This document shows positions 1 to 9,945 of a DNA stretch of 64,000 nucleotides, piece by piece (the first letter of the stretch is position 1; the number at the start of each line of letters is the position of its first letter). The DNA lies in the NCBI RefSeq assembly GCF_028583425.1, contig NC_072799.1, positions 92,862,217 through 92,926,216 on the forward strand, in the 5' to 3' direction. A program made the position numbers and the translations under genes. This stretch comes from Eublepharis macularius (lineage: Eukaryota > Chordata > Lepidosauria > Squamata > Eublepharidae). The notes beneath the pieces were generated by a model. It was not told the origin of the DNA, ran no database searches, and worked only from the letters and a program-made list of their open reading frames with translations.

Positions 1-84
1 ATGCACACTGTTTATCTGTTTATAAAGTAAAATAAAAATGTACAGTGTACTTTTTTGCCTTAAAGCAAATAACTTTCAAGAGTC

Positions 85-720
85 ATCTGGAAATAGAAGT
101 TACTATATAAGATCATTTATGAATTGTAAGTCTAAAGGGGTAATTTATGCTGTACAATGCCCTTGGCAATTTAACGTATACAGAAAGACAAGGCCAATCA
201 AAACATGCAGATGTGAACACAGAAGCAGTATTTAGATGGCAGAAACTTCTGGCTCAACCTGTGAAACACTTTGTGGCCTTGAATCACACAGAGAAGCAGT
301 TATGATTCAGGATTATTGAAAGTGCATGCTGGCTTCTGAGGAAATATGGGACGTTTTGGATTTTCACTTTAAATGCCTTAGAACCAGGGCTTTTTTTCAG
401 CTGGAACACGGTGGATCAGAGTTCCGGAACCTCTTGAAAATGGTCACATGGCTGGTGGCCCCGCCCCCTGATCTCCAGACAGAGGGCAGTTGAGATGGCC
501 AAGCGGCGCGGAGGGCAATCTCAACTCCCCTCTGTCTGGAGATAAGGGGGCGGGGCCGCCAGCCATGTGACCATTTTCTCCGAGGGCAACCCACTGAGTT
601 CCACCACTTCTTTTCCCAGAAAAAAAGCCCTGCTTAGAACCACATGGTTTGAATGAAGACATTGGACGTGTATGGGGTAGAAATGATTATAACATGAATC
701 TATGAGGTACCAGACTTTTT
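85..720 (+). mobile_element. Penelope-like element 3' fragment (GIY-YIG end)
   Basis: Translation on + gives a decayed GIY-YIG endonuclease of a Penelope-like retrotransposon. NCKSKGVIYAVQCPW near 120-170 matches the family pattern CKTxNVIYLIQCPC. It is followed by a KTRPIKT/EHRSSI stretch where the conserved Arg and Glu-His lie. After a frameshift, PVKHFVALNHTEKQ and a FTLNALEPHGLNEDIG tail correspond to the PLE C-terminus. The MITE at 385-632 splits the reading between LNALEP and HGLNEDIG. Stops and frameshifts make it a dead fragment; the RT domain lies outside the window or is lost. Assignment is by motif recognition only. Confidence 0.6.
385..632. mobile_element. hAT-type MITE, copy 1 (248 bp)
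   Basis: The ends are CAGGGCTTTTTTTC and its inverted complement GAAAAAAAGCCCTG. An exact 8-bp TSD, cttagaac, lies at 377-384 and 633-640; 8-bp TSDs are typical of the hAT superfamily. The body is a large foldback: the arm containing gtcacatggctggtggcc, cccgcccc and ctccagacagagg is repeated inverted around a short GCGCGG centre. No coding capacity, so it must be mobilised in trans. Related copies lie at 3822, 8125, 8809 (half) and 21683. Confidence 0.85.
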
Positions 721-2604
721 GCAAGTATTTTGTTGCTGGTCTCGACATATTGCTGCAGGTGATCCGCGGGATGCTTCCATCGGCTGCTGCAATCTCTATC
801 CAGGTGGTGCCAAACCTCTTCTGACGTTTTTATTGCATCATATTCCTCCTTCCCCTTTTCTATATAAAAAAGGAACGGAAAGTGGCTTAAGATATTTTAC
901 TGTTGATAGACATACGATGTAAGTGTGTGCAAGTCAGCATATCCGATCTGAAAATGTACCCCCAAAATACTGATCAGGTATTTTTCAGGTATAATCAGAA
1001 ATCCCAAATAATTATAATTATTGCAGACATAGAACACTCGAGGTTATCCCCACCCCCACCCCCCATATCCTTGGTATGTCACATTCCTCTAAATGCCACC
1101 ACCCTTCATTTAACACCATGAGGAACATGTAAAGAATAGGTTTGAAACTATCCTATGGGAATTGCTATCATATAAATGTTGGGGGGATGAAGAGTCTAGT
1201 AAGGAAGTGGACTGGATAGGAGGTTTTTTTCATATTCCAGCAGTCCCATATGCTATGTCTAGCATCAACAATTGATGTGTTTTTTGGAGTTAGGTGTGAT
1301 ACCTGTCAGAAACTCCAGTAAGACACTGGCAAAATTAACATCCACACATGGCATTTATGGAGCTCAGGCCTAGTCTGTTCCAAAGCATTTTATTAATTTA
1401 CTTCATACCCAAGATGGCTGCTGTATACTTGCAAGGTGATGCTTCTTGCTTAGTCCTCTCAGGTTTTGCACTAGCATTGTTGTGCAAAATATGGTAAAGT
1501 TTGAGTTAGCAAGGGCAATCAACTGCCTTTGTTTTAGTTCCACATTCTAAGGCTAAATGGTAATGGCCACATTTGGCCATCTCCTCTGCAATTTCCCCCA
1601 CACTATCAAAGATTCAGCGTGATACTTGGAGAGCCCCCTGGATTCCCCCCCCACTCCATATTGCAAAAGATCCATTAGACCCCCTCCCCCACCATCACAT
1701 GTCTTGCTGTCTGAAGACGTTTGTTTCCTTCTCTGAAGAAAGAGTGCAAGACAAATTGGATAGCCTTGGCACCTCCATGCAACACCCACTGTGGCTGGGA
1801 GAAGATTTGTGGTTGATTAGCCCATTTGTCATAGTGTAGCCTGTGATTGGTTAAAATCAGCCAAGTGCAACTCTCTGATTGGATGCTGAATATATCACAA
1901 TAGCCATATATCGGTATACTGGAACCTTTAAAAAAAGGCAGCATAAGGGATGAAGAAAATAAAAGGTAGGAGAAAGAGAGGCTGCATCTTTCAAATGGAC
2001 AGTCTGCCATGATGACTCAGCACAACAAAACAGGTTTCGAGAAAGCTGGATTAAGGTTTTGTTAGCTGCAAGAGGTCAGTGATTTACCACAAAAGTGTGT
2101 GAAACCCTGAAAAAAAACCAAACCCAAGGTGGGTTAGAAAGCCCTTATGAAAGAGAAATCAGACAATTTGTTGTTCTCCATTGTCAGGCCGGGATACTCA
2201 AGAAGAGTTCTTTTCCTTCACTCAGTAAGCATATTCAGATTTACTCCGCATGATCCCTGCCTCCTTCAGGAGATGTGCCCCTTTCTGCAGAAAGAAGTGA
2301 TAGCGGTACTGCTTCTCTTAAAGGGGGCCCAGGGTTTTACTCCAGGTACTTCACTGCCCCACCGCAGACAGAGGTCTTTGTCACATCCTCCACCTCAGAA
2401 GCTTCGGTACACTGACCTCAAGAAGTCCTAGATAGTTACCCTATCGTCTCTATCCTCTGTTGTCTGATACGGGGAGTTTAGTTCATTTCTCTCCTGCTCA
2501 AGACACTTCCACATCTGCATCCAACCACAACCACAACCACAACCATCACACCTTCACCCCACCCAGACTCTACAGTTATTTTGAGGCAACCTTGGACTCA
2601 GGGT
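721..2604. other. No gene recognised; AT/GC-mixed intergenic sequence
   Basis: Open frames here are short and overlap on both strands without recognisable motifs. I see C-rich homopolymer patches near 1050 and 1645-1690, two inverted CCAAT-type motifs (gattgg) near 1846 and 1877, and a short CCACAA repeat at about 2523-2550. The CCAAT motifs could mark a decayed LTR or promoter, but nothing else supports that. Confidence 0.5.
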
Positions 2605-3565
2605 CTCTCCGCACGAGACATCTGACACGTGAAGAACACATGCTGGGAGATGCAATGTTAGCCAAGGTGGTTTAACAAGACAGAGCAGGGCAAAGGCTGC
2701 CAGCAGCTCTATGCACTGGAGCTGTGTGAGGGGGCTGTGAAATGCCAGAAGGGGAACTTCAGCCCATTATAACCTCTCCAGGTCCAAGCCCAGCTCTGGA
2801 AGGCAGCTCCAGCCCATTTCCATTCCTCGCTGCCCAGGGCCGGATCTAGGGTTGCCTGCGCCCAGGTCAACCCAAGCCCCGCGGTCCCTCGCGTGCACGC
2901 GAAGTGCTCCCGGCACTGTGTGATGATGTCAGTTCGTGATGTCATCATGTGGGGCTCCCCAGGAAAAGCATGCCACCCCACTGCCACTGGAGGGAAGGGA
3001 GCGCGCAGCAAGCCGGCGCACTGCAGAGCTGGCAGCGGCCGCATGGGCGGCTGAGTGGAGAGCTGGAAGGCCGCCTGCATCATTCCCCTTCCCCGGTGAC
3101 TGGGCGGATGGCTTGCCGCATGCTCCCTTCCCTCCAGCGGTAGGTAGCGCAGGCGGCACACTTTCAGGGGGCACCACATGTTGCTGCCAGCCGCCTGGTC
3201 AGCAGGGCAGGCAAATGGCATGGCGGCCTTTCAGCCCTCCATTCAGCCGCCCATGCAGCTGCTGCCAGCTCCGTGGCGTGCTGTGTTCTGAGGTGGCTGG
3301 CTTGCCGCCCCCTCTTTGGCAGTGCCAGGGGCACGGTAACACCCCTGCCCCGTTGATCCGGCCCTGTCACTGCCCTCTGGCTGCGATCCCACACAGTTTT
3401 AGTCTGGAGAGGTGAAATTGACAGAGCCTTCCAGGTGACGAAGATGAAATTAATGAACCCTCTGAGGAGCAATCTCCACCAGCTCTGTCTTTTTAAACTA
3501 CTCTTCCCAGCTAACATTGCGTTTCCCTACACGACGAATACACCCCAAGGCGTCTTGTGTAGAAA
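2605..3565. repeat. Palindromic repeat family member split by a hAT element (tentative)
   Basis: The left part (around 2620-2690) contains gagatgcaatgttagcc followed by a GACAGAGC stretch. The right part (about 3400-3545) contains the inverse, with GACAGAGCC, a fragment reading aaccctctgaggagcaatct, and gctaacattgcg. These are the landmarks of the foldback family seen intact at 4593-4888, 19785-20120 and 48157-48514. The hAT element at 2835-3366 sits between the arms. Arm identity is low, so this is tentative. Confidence 0.35.
2835..3366. mobile_element. hAT-type non-autonomous element, GC-rich (532 bp)
   Basis: Terminal inverted repeats are CAGGGCCGGATC at the left and GATCCGGCCCTG at the right. 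Flanks are tcgctgcc (2827-2834) and tcactgcc (3367-3374), an 8-bp TSD with one G/A transition at a former CpG. The interior is GC-rich, with internally repeated GGAGGGAAGGGAGC/GCTCCCTTCCCTCC segments and a degenerate gatgtcatcatg palindrome. Overlapping frames on both strands reflect composition, not a gene. Confidence 0.75.
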
Positions 3566-3821
3566 CTCAATTTCAGGGAAGGCCTGAAGCAAAAACCAGA
3601 ACTGCCACATTAGTTAGGCAATAGATCAGCTGTCAAAAAGGTTCAGTACACTTCACACTCCATCTATTCCCCAAAGGCTCTAAAGGGCTGCAAAATTTTG
3701 CCTGGACGTCTTCCTATTTCTTGCTTTAGCTTTGAGTTAGATATGGCTGGGCTGGTAACTGTCTGTAAAGTCATTCAAGGATTTTGCTATTATGACACAA
3801 TCTTTTACAAATAGCTGATAA

Positions 3822-4079
3822 CAGGGTTTTTTTTCTGAGAAAAGAGGTGGTGGAACTCAGTGGGTTGCCCTCGGAGAAAATGGTCACATGGCTGGCGGCC
3901 CCGCCCCGATCTCCAGACAGAGGGGAGTTGAGATTGCCCTCCGCGCCGCCCGGCGTAATAGAGGGCAATCTCAACTCCCCTCTGTCTGGAGATCAGGGGG
4001 CGGGGCCACCAGCCATGTGACCATTTTCAAGAGGTTCCGGAACTCCATTCCACTGCGTTCCAGCTGAAAAAAAGCCCTG
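3822..4079. mobile_element. hAT-type MITE, copy 2 (258 bp)
   Basis: Same family as 385-632. The left end is CAGGGTTTTTTTTCTG and the right end CTGAAAAAAAGCCCTG. TSDs are gctgataa (3814-3821) and gttgataa (4080-4087), one mismatch. It holds the complete two-arm palindrome around a CGCGCCGCCCGGCG centre. Confidence 0.85.
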
Positions 4080-4134
4080 GTTGATAATATCCACTGAATA
4101 CAAAAAAAGTTTTAATTCTTGATAGTTATGTGGA

Positions 4135-4528
4135 ATTGGGAAAGAAACAGACGAGGTTGTCAGCTGTTTTTCTTGGTGGAGCTCCTGTGGCTTTAAGAGT
4201 TATGGCGGGGGGGGGGGGGGGTGCAGAAATTCAGCAGGTGAAGCTTTTCTAGTAGCCATGCTGGAGAAAACTTTACCTTTTGAATTTCTGTGGGCCACGA
4301 AGATGTTAAAACTGCTGGAACACTGCCAGGGAAAATAACGGGCTCTTCTAGAAATGGATGAATTGACCGCCTTGAAGAGGAAGGAGGGAAGGCTCTTTAC
4401 AGACAGAGTGGCTAACACAGCTGCACCAGCAAGTTGGGCACTGACACCAGAGCTGTATCTTTCAGGTTACGAGCAAAGCGATGTGAGGTCCGAGAGGGGC
4501 ACCCGGGTTTTTTTTGCCAAGGGGCAGA
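4135..4528 (+). repeat. Unknown dispersed repeat, copy A of an inverted pair
   Basis: About 390 bp reappears in reverse complement at 9550-9945. Shared landmarks in order are ttgggaaagaa, tttttcttggtgg, a G-tract, cagaaattcagcaggtgaag, tttctgtgggccacgaag, the gcggtcaattcatcc region (inverted), agctgtatctttcagg and gcaaagcgatgtgaggtc. No terminal repeats or coding domain could be identified; it may be an old LTR or an untranslated element piece. Confidence 0.6.
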
Positions 4529-4592
4529 GTAAACAGCAGTGTTAGTCTGAGAATGGAGAGAGAGGTTTTCAGTCAGTCTTTGCATATCTTAG

Positions 4593-4888
4593 AGTCATCC
4601 TACACAAGGATGCTCAAGTATAGGGAGACACAATGTCAGCTGGGAAGTGTAGTTTAAAAAGACAGAGCCAGCAGAGATCGCTCCTCAGAGGGTTTGTTAA
4701 TTTCATCTTTGCCTCCCAGAAGGGGAGGTGAAATTGACTGAGCTTTAGGGAGGCGAAAATGAAATTAACAAACCCTCTGAGGAGCGATCTCTGCCAGCCC
4801 CATAAAGAGAGGTGAAATTTAAACTATGCTTCCTGGCTAACAATGCATCTCCCTATACTTGAGAGTCCTTGTGTAAAATGTCTCATGT
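4593..4888. repeat. Palindromic foldback repeat (about 296 bp)
   Basis: The left arm runs ctacacaagg, tcaagtatagggaga, aatgtcagctgggaag, agagatcgctcctcagagg, gtttgttaatttcat. The right arm is its inverted complement with a few substitutions and one small insertion. The full element could fold into one long hairpin. The family recurs at 19785-20120 and 48157-48514, and probably at 2605-3565. No coding capacity; most simply a MITE. Confidence 0.65.
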
Positions 4889-5574
4889 AGATAAATGCTT
4901 TGAGAGAGCCTAATTCTAAGTCAGGAGAACTGTGTGGAAAGGCCTGAATGAATCTATGTCTGTGTGGATGAGAGGAGTGTTTGTTCCAATAGTGAAGATG
5001 TGTGTGGAATATTAGTCTTTGTGGCTGGGTCTGTGAATATACCTTTAAGAATCTTGTATACTAATAGCCAAGTTACCCTGATCTGAGGACACTTAAATCC
5101 AAAGACTGTGTCATATATGCCTTCTGCATATCTGCCATGAATGTATATTGGCTCTGCCTCTGGTCTCTGAGAACATGGGAAGTTCTTTATTGCTGCAATG
5201 CCAGTAGGTTATCTCGCAAATGTTTACTTTCGCTTTCTCGCTCCGCTGAGTCTGTGTCCTTGACTGCCAGCTGAAACTGGCTTGAAATGTATCCTTCTTG
5301 AGAACCAAAGATAAGTTCATCTTTCTCACTGTCTACTCTAAAACAATGTCTCACTCCAACCCCCCCCCCCCGGTTAACGGTCCTCTTTCCAAAAGGTGGG
5401 AAGATTCCCTACAATTAACATTGCTAGCCTCACCTACGTCACTTCTGCCAATTCCACTGTCTAAGCACCTTGTACTGAATGGATCTCTAATAAAGTTACT
5501 TCAACTGGAACACCTACGTGTTAACTGTGGAGGACTTGGGGATCTAACTGCCAGGGACTGACAGACTGGAGCCA
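4889..5574. other. No gene recognised
   Basis: Mixed-composition sequence without recognisable coding or repeat motifs. It includes a C10 run near 5361-5371, and an AATAAAG motif near 5490 with no associated gene. Confidence 0.5.
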
Positions 5575-5925
5575 TGGACCGGCAAGACATATCTTCCAAC
5601 ACACTTGAAAAATGCCACCAATTTGCAGAAAAATCTGAAATTAAAAAAATACATTAGGGGTTTAAAAAAAACAAACAAACCAAAGTGACTAAAGGAGCTC
5701 CTGTAACTTTAACCAGATTCCTTCAGTGGTTGCTAGGCAACCATAATATCATCCCAGTCTTGGTTTCTGACCATAAAAGGCGGGGAGGGAGGGCCCTTTC
5801 TGGGCCTGTTTTGGCCTTTGAGGGAGGACTCAGTAGGGCCTGGACCAGAAGTGAGCATCAGACGATTTGATACCACGTGACTTGCATGACTCACCCAGGC
5901 CCAGCTCTACAGCAGCCCCCCTAAA
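5575..5925 (+). repeat. Unknown dispersed repeat (family shared with 24035-24400)
   Basis: Roughly 350 bp aligns colinearly with 24035-24400. Landmarks are ttgcagaaaaatctgaaat, an A-rich stretch, ctgtaactttaaccagat, gttgctaggcaa, a GGGCCCTTT stretch, and tgacttgcatgactcaccca near the end. No ORF or terminal repeat was found. Two dispersed copies in one window imply a mobile or formerly mobile family. Confidence 0.6.
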
Positions 5926-6070
5926 GACAGTGTAGGGTAGTGGTTAGAGTTTCAGAGACCCAGGTTCAAATCACAGCTCACAGGGTGACTTTGATCCAGT
6001 CACACGCTTTCAGCCTAACCTACCTCTCAGTGTTGTTGTCAGGATAATAGGGAGGCAAGGAGAATGATAT
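5924..6070 (+). mobile_element. tRNA-derived SINE (decayed)
   Basis: An A-box-like tgtagggtagtggttagag is followed by the B-box-like GGTTCAAATC at about 5963. The squamate SINE body follows: cagggtgactttgatccagtc, cagcctaacctacctctcag, tgttgttgtcagg. The 3' tail is truncated at the minisatellite region. Confidence 0.75.
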
Positions 6071-6182
6071 CACTTCTTGCCCTGGTGCACCTCCAGAGGG
6101 CACTGCTGTGGAGGGAAGCCCAGAAGAGGCAGCCCGTTCCTCTGAGAGCGTGCCGTGGTGGGAAGTCTAGAATGGGAACAAG

Positions 6183-6860
6183 CGCAGAGCAGGCAGCAAT
6201 GTTTACCACCCGCCATCACCCAGATGGGATCAGGAGCGAAACAAGTGGCAATGCCCACCCCCTTTCACCTGGCTGAGATCAGGTGCGGAGCAGGTACCAA
6301 TACCCTCCCTCCCTTCACACGGCCGGGATCAGGAGTGGAGAAGGTGGCAATGCCTGCCCCCACCGTCACCTGGCTGGGATTAGGCACAGAGCAGGTGGCA
6401 ATGCCCACCCCCTCCTTCTCCCAGTCTGGATCAGGGGCAAGCAGCAATGCCCGCCCCCTCCACCCTGACGGAATCAGGCACAGAGTAGATGGCAATGCCT
6501 GCCCTCCTTTCAGGCATCCAGGATCAGGCGTGGAGCAGGTGGCAATGCCCAATCCCTGCTTTCACCAGCCAGGATGAGGCGCAGAGCCTCCCCTTCACCC
6601 CACTGGGATCAGGAGCGGAGCATGTGGCAATGGCTGCCCCCCGCCTTCACCCAGCTGGGATCAGTCACGGAGGAGTAGGCAATGCTCCCACCTTCACTTG
6701 GCCGGGATCTGGCGCAGAGCAGGCGGCAATGCCCGCTTTCCCTTCACCTGGCTGGGATCAGGAGCAGAGTAGGTGGCAGTGTCTGCCCCCCCCCCACCTT
6801 CACCCGGGCGGGATCAGACATGGAGGAGGCGGCAATGTCCACCTGCCCACCCTCCCCTTT
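6183..6860 (+). repeat. GC-rich minisatellite, ~48-bp unit, about 14 copies
   Basis: Degenerate tandem units share the core gggatcagg, g(c/a)g(c/g)agagcaggtggcaatgcc, then a C-rich stretch and ttcacc. Unit length varies from about 34 to 52 bp through small indels. Translation repeats a GIRxxxGGNAxPP-like peptide in several frames, so the long frames are by-products of the repeat. Confidence 0.85.
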
Positions 6861-8054
6861 CAAGAGCCTGTTATATTTCCCCCCACAATGGACTTTTATT
6901 ACTAGTAAAATGAATAAAAGTAGATGAAGATGCGGGGGAGGGGGGCAGAAAAAAGGTTCGTGGGTTTGAAGGACAGAAGGATCCAGGGCAAAGTGAGCTT
7001 ATAGAGGCTGCCAGGAGGAGGAAAAGAGGAAATCCTGTGGGGAAGGGACACCGGGGGAAAATGTGATATCCCTTGCAGATCCCCAATTTTATAAAACTAT
7101 TTTGAAACAAGCACGCTGAAGAATTATTCTGAAACCAGTATGCTTACCAGTACTTTGCAATCATAACATTTATGCACTTATAAATTCTGATTAAGCAGAA
7201 TTTCACCTCACAGCTCCCCCAACCTGCTGACTGTTCTGTCGTATACCAGACTTCCCATAACATCAGTTACTCGGAAGAGATCTAAGCCAAAGGGCTTTGG
7301 TGGCAGCAAAAAACCGTTTGGGAAGCAGCAATATAGAGGTAAACACAAACTGACGGAGAGTCTTAGCAACGGGATGCCAACCTCTACGTTGAGGTGTTCT
7401 CTAGGTGAAAGCCTGGATAAAGTAGAGAATGCCGGAAGCTCTGTGTGTGTGGAGAAAACAAGGTAAAAGCCCAAGATGACGTAAGAGGAGCTGTAATAAA
7501 GTTCCAAAAGCAGAATTTTAGAAGCAAACTAAAAGTGCTACATTGCACATTGTGATTCAGAGTTGAATGTCAGGGGAATCCATGTAGAAACCTTAAGGGT
7601 CCATAAGAATCTCTGCCTCAGATCCATGGGAGCACCATGAACTTCGGGATTCTTTTGGAGGGGGGGGGCGCATTTTAGATGTGATTGGAGTGAGACTTGT
7701 TTGGGGAAGGTTGCTTTGCCCAAAATGTCAGCCTGGAGGAGTGGACACCAAGCAAAGGGCACCATGCGAGGCTCCTGGCCGTGGTGGGATTATGTGGCTG
7801 GAGCTGCTGTACGCACCAACAGGTGAGCGCAAAACTATCTATTATTCTCACAATAACAGCTTTGGTTGTGAACAGTGGGGAAGGATTAAAGCTATGTAAT
7901 GATGATGGCCCCGTCGCTTGGGACTTTCAGAACACAAGCCTATCAGGAATCCCAGAGAGTCCAGAAAATAAGGACTATGCACGCCTAATGGAAAAGCCAG
8001 CGTCAAAAGAAATTCACAAGCAAAAACAAGGATAGCTTGAACAGTTCCATTGGA
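6861..8054. other. No gene recognised
   Basis: Mixed-composition intergenic DNA with a G-run near 7662-7669. Frames on both strands are under 115 codons and show no domain motif. Confidence 0.45.
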
Positions 8055-8525
8055 GAAGCAGTGCCGTGTAGTGGTTGGAGTATCAGAACAGGATCTGGGA
8101 GACCCAGGTTCTAATCCCTGCTGTCAGGGCTTTTTTTTCCTGGGGAAAGAGGTGGTGGAACTCAGTGGGTTGCCCTCGGAGAAAATGGTCACATGGCTGG
8201 TGGCCCCGCCCCCTGATCTCCAGACAGAGGGGAGTTGAGATTGCCCTCCGCGCCGCTCAGTGGCGCGGAGGGCAATCTCAACTCCCCTCTGTCTGGAGAT
8301 CAGGGGGCGGGGCCACCGGCCATGTGACCACTTTCAAGAGGTTCCGGAACTCCGTTCCACCGCATTCCAGCTGAAAAAAAGGCCTGCCTGCTGTGCCATG
8401 GACACTTACTGGGTAACCCTAAGCCAGTCTCTCTCTCACACACACCCTAATCTCCCTCACAAGGTTGTTGTGACAATAACATGGGGAAGAATCATTTATA
8501 CCACCCTGAGCTCCTGGGAGAATCT
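8055..8525 (+). mobile_element. tRNA-derived SINE interrupted by a MITE
   Basis: The 5' part (8055-8124) has the tRNA-like head cagtgccgtgtagtggttgg and B-box ggttctaatccc. It resumes after the MITE at 8387 with cactta(c)tgggtaaccctaagccag and ends with cacaaggttgttgtga and a decayed tail. The 8-bp cctgctgt duplication at the MITE borders shows the SINE was in place first. Confidence 0.75.
8125..8386. mobile_element. hAT-type MITE, copy 3 (262 bp)
   Basis: Inverted termini are CAGGGCTTTTTTTTCC and CTGAAAAAAAGGCCTG, with an exact 8-bp TSD cctgctgt (8117-8124 and 8387-8394). The palindromic arms are nearly perfect, with centre CGCGCCGCTCAGTGGCGCG. Confidence 0.88.
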
Positions 8526-8526
8526 A

Positions 8527-8668
8527 GATCAAGAGGAGTTAGCTGTGTTAGTCTGTAGTAGGAAAATAGTAGAGAGTCCAGTAGCACCTTTAAGACTAAC
8601 CAACTTTATTGTAGTATAAGCTTTCGAGAGCCACAGCTCTCTTCGGCAGATGCAACTGATGAAGAATC
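8527..8668 (-). mobile_element. PLE-type terminal repeat fragment with hammerhead-like core
   Basis: On the minus strand this runs from an upstream tgcatctg through a GAGAGC hairpin, GAAAGCTTATAC, an AATAAAGTTGGTTAGTC stretch, AAAGGTGCTACTGGACTC and CTACAGACTAACACAGC. I recognise this as a very common reptile repeat. Its hairpin core matches hammerhead motifs reported in terminal repeats of Penelope-like retroelements. Attribution to PLE is inference; a different repeat with a similar core is possible. Confidence 0.5.
8611..8649 (-). ncRNA. Decayed hammerhead-ribozyme-like motif
   Basis: Minus strand 5' to 3': CTGCCGA (8649-8643), one A, a perfect 6-bp stem II GAGAGC/GCTCTC closed by TGTG (8641-8626), GAAA (8625-8622), then GC-TTAT-AC as a minimal stem III. 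The catalytic core consensus is CUGANGA...GAAA. The fourth core base is C instead of A, and stem III has one transition, so this copy is predicted inactive. Confidence 0.5.
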
Positions 8669-8808
8669 TATTAATCTTTCATAGTTTTGCACTATGCCAG
8701 TGTCATGAATTGCTTCTTTGGGGTGTTTTGTGGTACAGTTCACAGGCAAAGACGCAATTTACAAGCACGAAGTGAATTTTGTAGGTTTTCTTGTAAGATT
8801 CCTAAAGA

Positions 8809-8923
8809 GGGCAATCTCAACTCCCCTCTGTCTGGAGCTCAGGGGGCGGGGCTACCGGCCATGTGACCATTTTCAAGAGGTTCCGAACTCCATTCCACTG
8901 CGGTCCTGCTGAAAAAAAAGCTT
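8809..8923. mobile_element. hAT-type MITE, half copy
   Basis: This contains only one palindrome arm, from gagggcaatctcaactcccc to a decayed terminus GCTGAAAAAAAAGCTTA. The other end and the TSD are missing. Confidence 0.7.
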
Positions 8924-9549
8924 AGGAGTTTTTTTTAAAACCTGCCTGAAGTGCCTCAAAGCATTATGTTAATGTTATTTTGTACTGCAATTCATGGGTG
9001 TGCATTTGATTTGAGGATGAATGGAGGAGGGAGGAATCTCGATATAAAATTTATTCAGTATCCATGAAGCACCACGTTTTTTTTATCCTAGTGTGCTACT
9101 AGGGTTGAGCCACAGCAGGCCGGACCTAAATCACTTATTTAATACAAGTGTTCGTGCCCCAGAGCACGGGCTCCGTGTTTCTGTGAAGGGGAACGGGGAT
9201 GAAAATGTCAATCTGATGTGTGACCAGACAATGACTGGCGGGGGGGGGGGGGCACATGCTCCTTGTTAAAATTGTAAGGATCCACGCTTTGGATCCCTGT
9301 CAACACCACACAGATCGATCATTTTGATGCCGCTGAGCGGAAACACAACCGTGATTTGGGGAGCAGGTCTACTCAGAAGCCAGTCCTATTTTAATAAACG
9401 GGGCTTACCCCCCCCCCCCGTGGCAGTGTTGTGAGGAATGCAGCTTTTGAGGTGATTCAGGATGAAACGTTATATGAATTCACCAGGCTCCGTTTGGCCA
9501 AGTGACTGCAGCCTGCAGCCGGCCCCTTTTAAGAATTGCCCCTCGTGAT
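8924..9549. other. No gene recognised
   Basis: Intergenic sequence with a G13-like tract near 9239-9252. A decayed short repeat, caggtctactcagaag...cttaccccc, near 9365-9418 resembles one near 19602-19675. No coding or RNA gene signal. Confidence 0.4.
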
Positions 9550-9945
9550 CCCTGGCAAAAAATATCAGGGTGCCCCTCTCGGACCTCACATCGCTTTGCT
9601 CGTACCCTGAAAAATACAGCTCCGGTGTCAGTGCCCAGCTTGCTGGTGCATCTGTGTTGGCCACTCTGTCTGTACGAGCCTTCCCTCCTTCCTCTTCAAG
9701 GCGGTCAATTCATCCATTTCTAGAAGAGCCAATTATTTCCCCTGGCAGTGTTCCAGCAGTTTTAACATCTTCGTGGCCCACAGAAATTCAAACGGTAAAG
9801 TTTCCTCCAGCATGGGTGCTAGAAAAGCTTCACCTGCTGAATTTCTGCACCCGCCCCCTCCCCCGCCCTCCATAACTCTCAAAGCCACAGGAGCGCCACC
9901 AAGAAAAACAACCTCACCCGCTTCTTTCCCAAGCTACTGCGTGCA
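9550..9945 (-). repeat. Unknown dispersed repeat, copy B of an inverted pair
   Basis: Reverse-complement partner of 4135-4528; shared blocks appear in inverted order (gacctcacatcgctttgc, gcggtcaattcatcc, cttcgtggcccacagaaatt, cttcacctgctgaatttctg, ccaccaagaaaaac). It ends about 115 bp before the CpG island of UCHL1. Confidence 0.6.

Noticed and set aside
6183..6860. CRISPR-like regularly spaced repeats
   Set aside because: Contiguous degenerate 48-bp units without unique spacers, in a vertebrate genome: a minisatellite.
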